64,000 bases of DNA. Origin: Antedon mediterranea. Its lineage: Eukaryota > Echinodermata > Crinoidea > Comatulida > Antedonidae. Below, in pieces: positions 36,401-38,230 of this stretch (within the stretch, counting starts at the first letter, position 1; each line of letters starts with the position of its first letter). Under the pieces are notes generated by a model. The model made no database searches. It had not been told where the DNA came from and saw only the letters and a list, made by a program, of their open reading frames with translations. Made by a program: the position numbers and the translations under genes. The DNA is taken from NCBI RefSeq assembly GCF_964355755.1, contig NC_092670.1, positions 39,045,795 to 39,109,794 of the forward strand, written 5' to 3'.

Positions 36401-38170
36401 CCCTGCTACTGATAAGTGGCGATAGGCCTATAACACCGTACCCAGTGCCGTAACTGCTATGAGCGCTCACTGGCTTATAGGGGCCCCTGAATAGTCGATC
36501 CCAGAGGAAAAAACATGGCATTAAACTATGTCGAAAAAGGCTAAAAACGCCCGAGGCCTCCAAAGTTGTAGGGCATCTTGGTTCCTAATCCAGGGGGGGG
36601 GGGGGAGGGGGCATCATGCATTTGCATTCTCCACTGACCGTACCTATATTTCACAAGCTGAAAACAGCTCACTCGTTTCCCCGTCTTATTGTGGATCTGC
36701 ATTCTTATGACTGATATAGGCCTATGCCAGTCATAATTTGAGCCCAAATCACGGTTAGGGTGTCCTTATATTAGATAAACATTGGGAGGATATAAATGTC
36801 GTTATAGCGTATATTTTGTATTTTTCAGGGATAAGGAAGGATATTTGACAATAAAGAAGACATACCGCCACTTAACTCTTCTGTAGATAATTTATACGGA
36901 GGGTTCATTTGATTCCGACAATGCGTCTTTTGTACATGTTCACAAATAATTGCAATTATTTCGCTATCGTTATAATATTAACAATAATGGAAGGGCGTGT
37001 TGTGAAAGGAACACATCGGCTATTTCGTTTTAAGCAGTTCTCTGGGCTAGTACTTAAGCGTAAGCTTAAAATTGTTTATCGTGCACAGATTTATATTGTA
37101 TTAGGGAACTGATGCAAACTGCAAACTGGCATTCTGTCGCAAATATGCATGAATTTACCATGAAATAAGGGAGATAGAAAAGCTGTTAAATTTACAATAT
37201 CCATCCTGAAATCTCAATTTATTAAAAGAAATATGCTTGGTTCTAATTTATCAATACAGATTTAGTAACTACTCAGAGAGCACAATATTTAACATGATTA
37301 TAATCCTCAATTATATTTCTAGTGTATCATTAGGTATCAGGGTAAACTTGTTCTACTGCAGTTACGGCGGTACAGGTCTTGGGCTGAAATAATGTACGAT
37401 TTCAGTAGAGATTATGCCAAATACAATAACAATACCAACGTACAGTGAAAGATTAAAACACTCTCCTTAAAGCGTTAATTCTTCAGCAGCTTCTCGGTAC
37501 TGTAGGCTATCTATTTCCAAAATATCATCATAGATTCGGTAATACAACACACATGTGTTTCACATGTATACAGTAGTAAGCTAACCCGTAACATAAGCTT
37601 ACATGATACAGGCACCACATGTGATATGAATCAGATCCTGTATTACCAAAATAATATTCATATGATACTTCGGAAATAGATAGTATGGAGATACAACACT
37701 GGGAATCGGGTGAATTCTTGACTCGATCCTCGTGGTGTCTTGCGGAGGTAGCGGTACGGTGCGACAGGTTCGGCGCGTGAACAACAAGTACACTAAGTAT
37801 GTATACTAAGTATACTCATGTTATGATAGTTATTATTGATTATTGATAGAAAATGATTTCAGATCATCATGAGAACTTATTTTGCACTTCTTTAAACCTT
37901 AGTCCGATGGTTCGGGATATCAAAGCTGCCGTGCCGTACCGTCAATAATATTTCCGCTTCCCGTTATCACTGATTAATTAGTTATTGTACATTTGTAACA
38001 TAAGGCCTACATTAGTTTACAATTCTGTAATTCTAAATTTAGGCCCTATACACGAAGAATGATTTTTTGACACAATTGAAATTCAAAACTTAAAACTTAC
38101 CGCCTTTTATACTTTGTATACATATTCCGTAAATTACAATAATTTTAAATAATGAGTTGGATACTGGCAT
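193..38170 (-). CDS. Gene A: hyalin-like secreted HYR-repeat protein (56 exons seen, 3' end outside window)
   Basis: This gene encodes a signal peptide followed by 55 HYR domains, about 4,500 codons, and continues beyond position 1. HYR domains are Ig-like extracellular modules; proteins built almost only of them are known from the echinoderm hyaline layer, where hyalin acts in cell adhesion. Each domain shows the family pattern: an opening acidic-Pro segment ending in N-C-P, a W near residue 30, a T-D-N-S-G turn, an F-x-I-G-x-T-x-V-x-Y strand, an A-T-D-x-x-G-N segment, and a closing C-x-F-x-V-x-V-x-G. Exons are 231-261 nt, start with two bases completing an Asp, Ala or Val codon and end with the first base of a codon (usually Gly), so introns are phase 1 throughout. 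No EGF, sushi or transmembrane segment is seen. Assignment to the HYR family is secure; the name hyalin and the adhesion role are inference. Confidence 0.9.
829..1083 (-). CDS. Gene A exon, HYR 54
   Basis: Complete HYR domain of 85 codons opening VDDEEPQVEYCP. It has a Ser-rich stretch before the TVTWTTP strand and ends CRFEVQIVG. The central FPIG-type core is altered to VFNSG. Confidence 0.88.
1231..1331. mobile_element. MITE-A, internally deleted copy
   Basis: A short copy keeping both terminal inverted repeats (TGTCTACACTATCAAACT at the left, its complement at the right) but only a few tens of bases of interior. It lies in the intron between HYR 53 and 54. Confidence 0.8.
1614..2120 (-). 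CDS. Gene A double exon, HYR 52 and 53
   Basis: A 507-nt exon that carries two HYR domains with no intron between them. HYR 52 opens AFPDTTDPVISNCP and ends CTFTVNVMG; HYR 53 follows directly with IVDTTDPEITCP and ends CSFTVTVTG. The outer splice phases stay phase 1. It is the only double-domain exon in the window. Confidence 0.92.
2560..2826 (+). mobile_element. LINE-like 3' end with TTGAAC tail
   Basis: The segment ends in a short simple repeat of the type TTGAACTTGAAC just after an AATAAA-like signal. Such simple-repeat tails mark 3' ends of CR1/L2-type non-LTR retrotransposons. No coding part remains, so the family is uncertain. Confidence 0.5.
2863..3014. mobile_element. MITE-A copy
   Basis: Inverted terminal repeats of the GCTCTGTCTACACTATCAAA type enclose the family's ATATGGTAGTGATATG and CATGTCCATATATGGGCACA core. 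It ends 22 bases from the splice donor of HYR 51. Confidence 0.85.
3036..3275 (-). CDS. Gene A exon, HYR 51 (divergent)
   Basis: An 80-codon HYR opening GSGAPLVETCP and ending CIFVITAEG. It is divergent: an additional C...C pair (VPVCNVQPGDE and TQVICVF) replaces the usual F-x-I-G and Y-x-A-T-D strands. Splice phases are normal. Confidence 0.82.
3673..3903 (-). CDS. Gene A exon, HYR 50
   Basis: The shortest complete HYR exon here (77 codons), opening DEEPPVFPDGCP and ending CVFSIEISG. The stretch between the first Cys and the FWQPP strand is shortened. Confidence 0.88.
4636..4881 (-). CDS. Gene A exon, HYR 49
   Basis: A typical 82-codon HYR opening DNQPPEVMNCP, with TWVEPTFIDN, a core changed to ISVGSFSNTYQATD, and closing CVFTITVKG. 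Confidence 0.9.
5115..5357 (-). CDS. Gene A exon, HYR 48
   Basis: An intact 81-codon HYR with no internal Met, found from its splice sites: opens DDESPVISDCP, has the core FPIGETVVTYVATD and closes CTFTIYVTG. Acceptor and donor (GTAAAA) are in phase 1. Confidence 0.9.
5440..5588. mobile_element. MITE-B copy
   Basis: An imperfect palindrome whose ends read AAGCTTGGTTCCCA and TGGGAACCAAGC; the arms carry GTTACGTCCTTG-like motifs shared with other copies in the window. It lies in the intron between HYR 47 and 48. Confidence 0.75.
5821..5988. mobile_element. MITE-A copy
   Basis: Has CTACACTATCAAACTTTATG at the left and the complementary AGTTTGATAGTGTAGA at the right. The right end is 8 bases from the splice donor of HYR 47. 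Confidence 0.85.
5996..6238 (-). CDS. Gene A exon, HYR 47
   Basis: An 81-codon HYR opening DNEAPVITNCP, with ISWVEPNITDNAGE, core FTIGSTTVNYTATD, closing CSFIVTIIG. Confidence 0.92.
6369..6611 (-). CDS. Gene A exon, HYR 46
   Basis: An 81-codon HYR opening DNEDPQLDNCP. The usual W is replaced by F (INFERPNATDNSGY); core FPAGTTTVTYTFTD and closing CVFSVTVEG are canonical. Confidence 0.92.
6640..6800 (-). mobile_element. SINE family S2, degenerate copy
   Basis: On the minus strand this shows the S2 B-box-like AGTTCAATCCTGACCTAGTG and the downstream segment ACTCCACTCCCTAGCCTCAA, ending in CTCACTTTTGGATGCGT. The same modules occur at 32715-33050 and 59845-60070. Confidence 0.6.
6921..7172 (-). 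CDS. Gene A exon, HYR 45
   Basis: An 84-codon HYR opening DSSAPTFENCS (Ser replaces the usual Pro after Cys), with VVWATPIAYDNSGN, core LTFGVYNINYTAVD and closing CLFTIYVNG. Confidence 0.9.
7247..7402. mobile_element. MITE-A copy
   Basis: A near full-length copy: left end AAGCTCTGTCTGCACTATC, right end GATAGTGTAGACATGGCTTTA, flanked by TA on both sides. Confidence 0.88.
7650..7892 (-). CDS. Gene A exon, HYR 44
   Basis: An 81-codon HYR opening DNEDPVFVTCP, with TWTISSATDNVG, core FEVGTYVITYSATD and closing CEFTLVVQG. Confidence 0.92.
8166..8408 (-). CDS. Gene A exon, HYR 43
   Basis: An 81-codon HYR opening DNTPPYYDPCPGP. The core is MLPPGVTTVYNNASD, where the F-x-I-G and Y strands are changed; closing CSFDITVTG. 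Confidence 0.9.
8549..8791 (-). CDS. Gene A exon, HYR 42
   Basis: An 81-codon HYR opening DEEAPVFDSCLAN, with VTWETPDVTDN, core FAIGSTEVVLTASD and closing CKFYVNVNG. Confidence 0.91.
9024..9600 (-). mobile_element. 5'-truncated LINE (reverse transcriptase C-terminal end)
   Basis: On the minus strand it encodes a fragment ending about 9121 with LINE RT motifs: SRLDCNNSLLFGLP, LQRIQNSAARLITG, LRDLHWLPVDQRIRFKILLL, YGDRAFAVAAPKLWNTLP and a C-terminal FKTKLKTHLF. The 3' UTR ends in GCGCTTTATAAATG and a TTATT repeat. This pattern is common in CR1/Jockey-like non-LTR elements; the exact clade cannot be fixed. The fragment is 5'-truncated about 7 bases after the donor of the split HYR 41. Confidence 0.85.
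9607..9711 (-). CDS. Gene A exon, HYR 41 C-terminal half
   Basis: A 35-codon exon carrying the second half of an HYR: LEVRYQVTDLSGN and closing CIFYVTVTG. It joins 9820-9966 through a 108-bp phase-1 intron whose acceptor has an unusually long T run. Confidence 0.85.
9820..9966 (-). CDS. Gene A exon, HYR 41 N-terminal half
   Basis: A 49-codon exon opening DTTPPEFSNCP, with VDWVEPTATDN, ending TFSP at donor GTAAGA. With 9607-9711 it restores one HYR of normal length (84 codons). Confidence 0.87.
10080..10312 (+). mobile_element. LINE or SINE 3' end with GCGCTATATAAAT tail
   Basis: The segment ends in TTTGCGCTATATAAATCTATC followed by a TATT/ATT microsatellite, the same ending as the LINE at 9024-9600 but on the other strand. 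The body has no recognisable coding sequence. Confidence 0.55.
10466..10711 (-). CDS. Gene A exon, HYR 40
   Basis: An 82-codon HYR opening DNEDPVLVNCP, with VPWEEPQATDN, core FSIGNHFVTYTVSD and closing CSFVITVEG. Confidence 0.91.
11012..11263 (-). CDS. Gene A exon, HYR 39
   Basis: An 84-codon HYR opening DTEDPEFSTCATLQ, where the Pro after Cys is absent and the loop is longer; core FPFGSTTVLYEATD and closing CSFQVQITG. A copy of its donor sequence lies 41 bases further into the intron. Confidence 0.9.
11438..11683 (-). CDS. Gene A exon, HYR 38
   Basis: An 82-codon HYR opening DVEAPEYTNCP, with VNWLSPSVTDN, core FELGVTTVTYHAED and closing CVFTVLVIG. Confidence 0.92.
11962..12204 (-). CDS. 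Gene A exon, HYR 37
   Basis: An 81-codon HYR opening DMEPPTITYCP, with VTWTLPTATDN, core FTVGETLVNATWVD and closing CTFDVDVRG. Confidence 0.92.
12353..12496. mobile_element. MITE-A copy
   Basis: Left end TTAAGCTCTGATTACACCATC (mutated), right end GTGTGGACAGAGCTTTA. The interior carries the ATATGGTAGTGATATGAC module. Confidence 0.85.
12540..12779 (-). CDS. Gene A exon, HYR 36
   Basis: An 80-codon HYR opening DYEDPVITNCP. The usual W is replaced by S (TISISMPTYTDNSGS); core FGIGPTTVIFTVTD, closing CQLTVTVQG. Confidence 0.9.
13024..13272 (-). CDS. Gene A exon, HYR 35
   Basis: An 83-codon HYR opening with two extra residues (ATDTEPPVLTCP), with VTWDPVIVTDN, core LNLGETLVTYIAFD and closing CNFTITVIG. 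Confidence 0.9.
13486..13616. mobile_element. MITE-A copy, one end truncated
   Basis: The left end starts inside the family (TATAGTTTGACAAATATG); the right end GTTTGATAGTGTAGACAAGGCTTTA is complete. It lies 17 bases from the donor of HYR 34. Confidence 0.8.
13633..13878 (-). CDS. Gene A exon, HYR 34 (canonical cysteines lost)
   Basis: An 82-codon HYR opening DNEVPVISNYEMS, with Tyr where the first Cys normally stands; the C-terminal strand AYISFEIFVF also lacks Cys. Instead it has another pair, VTVICNLESG and YTVACNSTD. The exon ends in C rather than G before GTAAGT, which replaces the final Gly. Confidence 0.85.
14052..14294 (-). CDS. Gene A exon, HYR 33 (first Cys lost)
   Basis: An 81-codon HYR opening DNIPPVLENLP, so Leu replaces the first Cys, while an extra Cys appears in the Y strand (EQEVCYVAIDLSNN). 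Closing ECFTITVEG is shifted by a residue. Confidence 0.87.
14560..15225. repeat. 20-bp tandem repeat (minisatellite)
   Basis: About 30 copies of a 20-bp unit, consensus TATCAACTACAGAATTACTG, with variants and one small deletion near 15116 that shifts the register. It lies wholly inside the intron between HYR 33 and 32. Confidence 0.95.
15229..15415. mobile_element. MITE-B, best preserved copy
   Basis: A long palindrome: left arm AAAGCTTGGTTCCCACTAGA then GTAACGCAAGGACGTAA, right arm TTACGTCCTTGCGTTACG then AGTGGGAACCACGCTTTA. No coding capacity. It directly follows the minisatellite. Confidence 0.88.
15434..15688 (-). CDS. Gene A exon, HYR 32
   Basis: An 85-codon HYR opening DDEPPVIDTPCP, with LWTPPTATDNSGS, core FPVGYGISTTVTYTFTD (two extra residues) and closing CSFVVTIEG. 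Confidence 0.92.
16047..16295 (-). CDS. Gene A exon, HYR 31
   Basis: An 83-codon HYR opening DDEPPVTMDCP, with ITWTPPTYTDNSNQ, core FPIGITNVTYTATD and closing CTFQVEITG. Confidence 0.93.
16445..16596. mobile_element. MITE-A copy
   Basis: Left end AAAGCTGTCTACACTATC, right end GATAGTGTAGACATAGCTTTA with a small local duplication next to it. In the intron between HYR 30 and 31. Confidence 0.85.
16663..16871. mobile_element. Palindromic element (MITE-D)
   Basis: The ends are near-perfect inverted repeats, AAGCCTGTTTTCCTGTCGAC at the left and its complement at the right. Inside are further inverted motifs (GACGCTATCGTCG and AACGATAGCGTCG). Only copy in the window; a fold-back MITE is the likely identity. 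Confidence 0.75.
17255..17497 (-). CDS. Gene A exon, HYR 30
   Basis: An 81-codon HYR found from splice sites: opens DPEYPVIADCP, has VTWNEPTATDNNGT, core FEIGEHTVVYTFTD and closing CSFYINITG. No internal Met. Confidence 0.92.
17623..17862 (-). CDS. Gene A exon, HYR 29
   Basis: An 80-codon HYR opening DQQNPNVTCP, with VTWSTPTSSDNDGV, core FEIGDTNVTVTVTD and closing CTFTVTITG. The acceptor is TTTTAAG, an A-before-AG site. Confidence 0.92.
18301..18543 (-). CDS. Gene A exon, HYR 28
   Basis: An 81-codon HYR opening DDEPPEFQNCP, with SWTAPTATDNNGV, core FAIGVTNVTYLATD and closing CYFLVNITG. Confidence 0.93.
18592..18690 (+). mobile_element. SINE family S2, truncated
   Basis: tRNA-like promoter boxes: A-box region TAGCTTGGTGGTTAATGTGC, B-box region GGGTTCAATCCTAACC, then GTGTCAGGGTTGCAA as in the copy at 32715. 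The 3' part is missing. Confidence 0.65.
18741..18986 (-). CDS. Gene A exon, HYR 27
   Basis: An 82-codon HYR opening DDEVPSIMNCS (Ser replaces Pro after Cys), with VNWTEPTATDN, core FEFGMTTVEYNFTD and closing CIFTVTISG. Confidence 0.92.
19153..19398 (-). CDS. Gene A exon, HYR 26
   Basis: An 82-codon HYR opening DLEPPEFTNCP, with ITWDMLVATDNS, core FYIGTVTVTATATD and closing CTFDVLVIG. Confidence 0.92.
19702..19939 (-). pseudogene. Gene A exon, HYR 25 (one-base frameshift)
   Basis: The exon is 238 nt, not a multiple of three. The expected opening DTEDPVV reads into a stop (AAGTAA) four codons later, while one base further the frame gives TCPSNVTANSTEG, TDNVNVTSQSFDIPSG, FNFGDTAVTFTASD and closing CTFFVTIEG. 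One extra T near 19919-19922 (minus GTTGTTTACTTGCCC) explains it. Both splice sites (acceptor TTCAAG, donor GTAAAG) look normal and in phase 1, so skipping this exon would keep the frame. It may be a real lesion, an allele, or an assembly error. Confidence 0.8.
20295..20546 (-). CDS. Gene A exon, HYR 24
   Basis: An 84-codon HYR opening DIEAPIPTSCP, with VAWTPPAFNDN, core FQLGTTEVEYYATD and closing CTFFITIIG. Confidence 0.92.
21005..21247 (-). CDS. Gene A exon, HYR 23
   Basis: An 81-codon HYR opening DTEAPIVSDCP, with TYWTEPTATDNSGT, core FDLDNTTVTYNFTD (Asp replaces the core Gly) and closing CEFIVTIIG. Confidence 0.92.
21565..21807 (-). CDS. Gene A exon, HYR 22
   Basis: An 81-codon HYR opening DIEKPVINCP, with VTWSSPATSDNSNG, core FSIGTTVVSYQATD and closing CTFNITVEG. 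Acceptor ATTAAG. Confidence 0.92.
21974..22216 (-). CDS. Gene A exon, HYR 21
   Basis: An 81-codon HYR opening DFEDPEVDFCP, with ITWLPPVAEDNSGF, core FGIGVETVTFTFTD, a Met/Asn-rich turn (ANMNMNE) and closing CMFIVNITG. Confidence 0.91.
22322..22564 (-). CDS. Gene A exon, HYR 20
   Basis: An 81-codon HYR opening DDEPPTFNCP, with VTWQYPTFMDNS, core FEIGVHEVTYSFED and closing CSFNITING. Confidence 0.92.
22830..23072 (-). CDS. Gene A exon, HYR 19
   Basis: An 81-codon HYR opening DKEPPVISGCP, with ATWTEPTADDN, core FYIGETLVTYTAED and closing CNFTVNVTG. Confidence 0.92.
23505..23765 (-). CDS. Gene A exon, HYR 18 (unusual centre)
   Basis: An 87-codon HYR opening DQENPNITCP, with SPDWIVPVPTDN. The centre is Pro-rich and longer (PTSPVASPAGTPP), and the F-x-I-G core is replaced by ISIAITGSVPYEQTYTAED; closing CTFYIIIEG is canonical. 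Confidence 0.88.
24134..24376 (-). CDS. Gene A exon, HYR 17
   Basis: An 81-codon HYR opening DLESPYFENCT, with VSWVEPVAMDNNGV, core YNISEFTVVYVAYD (core Gly lost) and closing CEFVITVEG. Confidence 0.9.
24427..24960. repeat. 21-bp tandem repeat (minisatellite)
   Basis: About 24 copies of a 21-bp unit with consensus CTGGCTAACTGGCATCAGGGA; variable positions make several sub-types (A or G after CTA; C, A or G near the end). Because the unit is 7 codons long, both strands stay open as heptad repeats, but it lies inside the intron between HYR 17 and 16. Confidence 0.95.
25002..25247 (-). CDS. Gene A exon, HYR 16
   Basis: An 82-codon HYR opening DDVMPDLTCP, with VNWTEAEVSDNSGL, core FDIGTFVITYTAID and closing CTFTVTVRG. 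Confidence 0.92.
25689..25940 (-). CDS. Gene A exon, HYR 15
   Basis: An 84-codon HYR opening DNEAPIITLCP, with VMWTPTTTATDNSGV, core LSIGNHTVYVNATD and closing NVNTTCSFNIEIIG. The N-T-T-C is a potential N-glycosylation site next to the second Cys. Confidence 0.92.
26045..26291. mobile_element. MITE-A copy with internal insertion
   Basis: Left end with a duplicated GAGCTCTGTCTACACCATC, right end TTTGATAGTTTAGACAGTGCTTA. About 90 extra bases separate two copies of the GTGCTTAAATAT module. Confidence 0.75.
26438..26689 (-). CDS. Gene A exon, HYR 14
   Basis: An 84-codon HYR opening DEEAPVFTMCP, with ATWMEPTATDNSGA, core FPAGETVVQYTATD and closing NVNTTCTFTITVEG. Confidence 0.93.
27379..27639 (-). 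CDS. Gene A exon, HYR 13
   Basis: An 87-codon HYR opening DDEMPMTDDCP, with VTWSSPTFTDNVDS, an extended loop (LSISESQTSNAS), core FSIGATMITINATD and closing CLFNIYVTG. Confidence 0.92.
28001..28249 (-). CDS. Gene A exon, HYR 12
   Basis: An 83-codon HYR opening DDEAPVFTFCP, with MEWMSAEATDNS, core FEFGDTVVQINASD and closing NVNYTCVFVITITG. Confidence 0.92.
28423..28671 (-). CDS. Gene A exon, HYR 11
   Basis: An 83-codon HYR opening DTEPPVFTECP, with VNWTTVEATDNSGD, core FPIGSTLVKYNATD and closing NVNTTCQFFVNVTG. Confidence 0.93.
29036..29284 (-). CDS. Gene A exon, HYR 10
   Basis: An 83-codon HYR opening DMEPPEFTSCP, with VTWPNVTAVDNS, core FPIGTTDVMFNATD and closing NVNTTCEFSVTIEG. Confidence 0.93.
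29481..29729 (-). CDS. Gene A exon, HYR 9
   Basis: An 83-codon HYR opening DNEAPVFTSCP, with ETWNNVTATDNS, core FQIGVTTVEYNATD and closing NVNETCSFNITIMG. Confidence 0.93.
29829..30077 (-). CDS. Gene A exon, HYR 8
   Basis: An 83-codon HYR found from splice sites: opens DDEEPDFTDCP, has ITWGAVEAIDNSGV, core FPIGSTLVMYNATD and closing NTNDSCSFIVNITG. The acceptor is ATGAAG. Confidence 0.92.
30335..30758 (-). mobile_element. SINE family S3 (tRNA-derived), abutting a splice donor
   Basis: On the minus strand the 5' end reads GTGGCGCAGTGTGTTGGACG (A-box-like) with GTGGTTCGAATCTAAC (B-box), followed by GGCAAGACACTTGG. The 3' end contains AAGCGCCGTTGAGCATG and a TATTATT run. Its 5' end is about 12 bases inside the intron from the donor of HYR 7. 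Confidence 0.75.
30770..31027 (-). CDS. Gene A exon, HYR 7
   Basis: An 86-codon HYR opening DTEPPMTDECF (Phe replaces Pro after Cys), with ITWAVPVFTDNSGS, core YPIGTTEVTYNATD and closing CVVSIIIIG. Confidence 0.91.
31094..31253. mobile_element. MITE-A copy
   Basis: TA-flanked: left end AAAGCTCTGTCTACACACAC with a two-base duplication, right end TTTAGACAAGGCTTTA. The interior modules are intact. Confidence 0.87.
31504..31752 (-). CDS. Gene A exon, HYR 6
   Basis: An 83-codon HYR opening DEEAPVFTFCP, with VTWDAPIATDNS, core FEFGNTTVTYTATD and closing NVNSNCSFVITVSG. It may correspond to HYR 6 of gene B (EAPNITFCP, PGES shared), but the match is weaker than for the first five. Confidence 0.92.
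31748..32090. repeat. Triplicated intron segment with embedded LINE tail
   Basis: The motif TCTAAATATAATACA followed by AATAAGTTGTAT, CAATAAATAAC and GTGCGCGCGG recurs three times (starts near 31752, 31830 and 32014). Between the second and third copies lies a minus-strand LINE-like tail (31895-32010, TTGAATTGAATTGAA). The first copy overlaps the acceptor of HYR 6. Confidence 0.75.
32214..32456 (-). CDS. Gene A exon, HYR 5
   Basis: An 81-codon HYR opening DNEMPNITCP, with VSWNEATAIDNNDGV, core FPIGSSEVTYNATD and closing CSFDINVSG. The segment DNNDGVLPVYGSTNPP resembles that of HYR 5 and 12 of gene B. Confidence 0.92.
32715..33055 (+). mobile_element. SINE family S2, two fused copies
   Basis: First unit: AGAGCTTGGTGATTAACATG and GGGTTCAATTCTGACC, then CTCCACTCCCTAAGCCTC, ending AAGCACGATAATAG. 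A second unit follows at once with GGGTTCAACCCTGAC, the same downstream modules and the 3' part TTTATCCATCCTGTAATTGG. The second unit lacks its A-box. Confidence 0.75.
33084..33338 (-). CDS. Gene A exon, HYR 4
   Basis: An 85-codon HYR opening DTVPPVFTSCPNDT, with VNFTEPVATDNIELLSLEQA, core YYIGTTTIRYIALD and closing CVFTITVQG. It is the clear counterpart of HYR 4 of gene B (57100-57354). Confidence 0.93.
33480..33630. mobile_element. MITE-B copy, degenerate
   Basis: Left arm CTTGGACGTAACGCAACGAC, right arm TCCTTGCGTT followed by AGTGGGAACCAA; the middle has GACCAATCACAG as in other copies. Confidence 0.7.
33752..34000 (-). CDS. Gene A exon, HYR 3
   Basis: An 83-codon HYR opening DEEAPMTSNCP, with VSWDEPIFTDNSGD, core FMIGVTTVTYTATD and an ending with one extra residue (INVTVVQG). 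HYR 3 of gene B shares the TSNCP, EPIFTDN and the V-QG ending. Confidence 0.93.
34339..34584 (-). CDS. Gene A exon, HYR 2
   Basis: An 82-codon HYR opening DIQLPDIEDCP, with VEWDRPTATDNDGLTPSETT, core FNIGTVGVTITFTD and closing CEFDVTING. The PSETxTH and VxITxTD segments recur in HYR 2 of gene B. Confidence 0.93.
34967..35224 (-). CDS. Gene A exon, HYR 1
   Basis: An 86-codon HYR opening APPVWENCPSDI, joined directly to the signal peptide. It has no TDNSG turn (VTDDTTKLSGLVIQ instead), a core FLIGTTEVRYVATD, a longer ATD-to-Cys loop and closing CIFMVNIMG. Counterpart of HYR 1 of gene B. Confidence 0.92.
35225..38100 (-). other. First intron of gene A
   Basis: A phase-1 intron of 2,876 bp, the longest in gene A. 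It carries a MITE-C copy (36027-36353) and a G homopolymer near 36592-36612. The open frames in it are short and match no HYR or other family I know. Confidence 0.8.
36027..36353. mobile_element. MITE-C copy
   Basis: Inverted terminal repeats TAAAGATGTATTGTCCCCCA and TGGGGGACAATACATCTTTA enclose AT-rich DNA with the module AAATTGGCTGCCAGCCAATG. Three copies occur in the window. Confidence 0.85.
38101..38170 (-). CDS. Gene A exon 1: signal peptide
   Basis: ATG at 38170 opens MPVSNSLFKIIVIYGICIQS, a short hydrophobic N-terminal segment, and the exon ends in GGCG before GTAAGT, phase 1, matching the acceptor of HYR 1 to give ...IKG-APPVW. An in-frame upstream ATG at 38230 would add 20 residues; a TAA precedes it. 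The downstream ATG gives the better signal peptide. Length and phase parallel exon 1 of gene B. Confidence 0.78.
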
Positions 38171-38230
38171 GATGCCGATGTTAATCTTGTAACGTTGTAT
38201 AACTGATTTAATTCCCAGTAAGAAATTCAT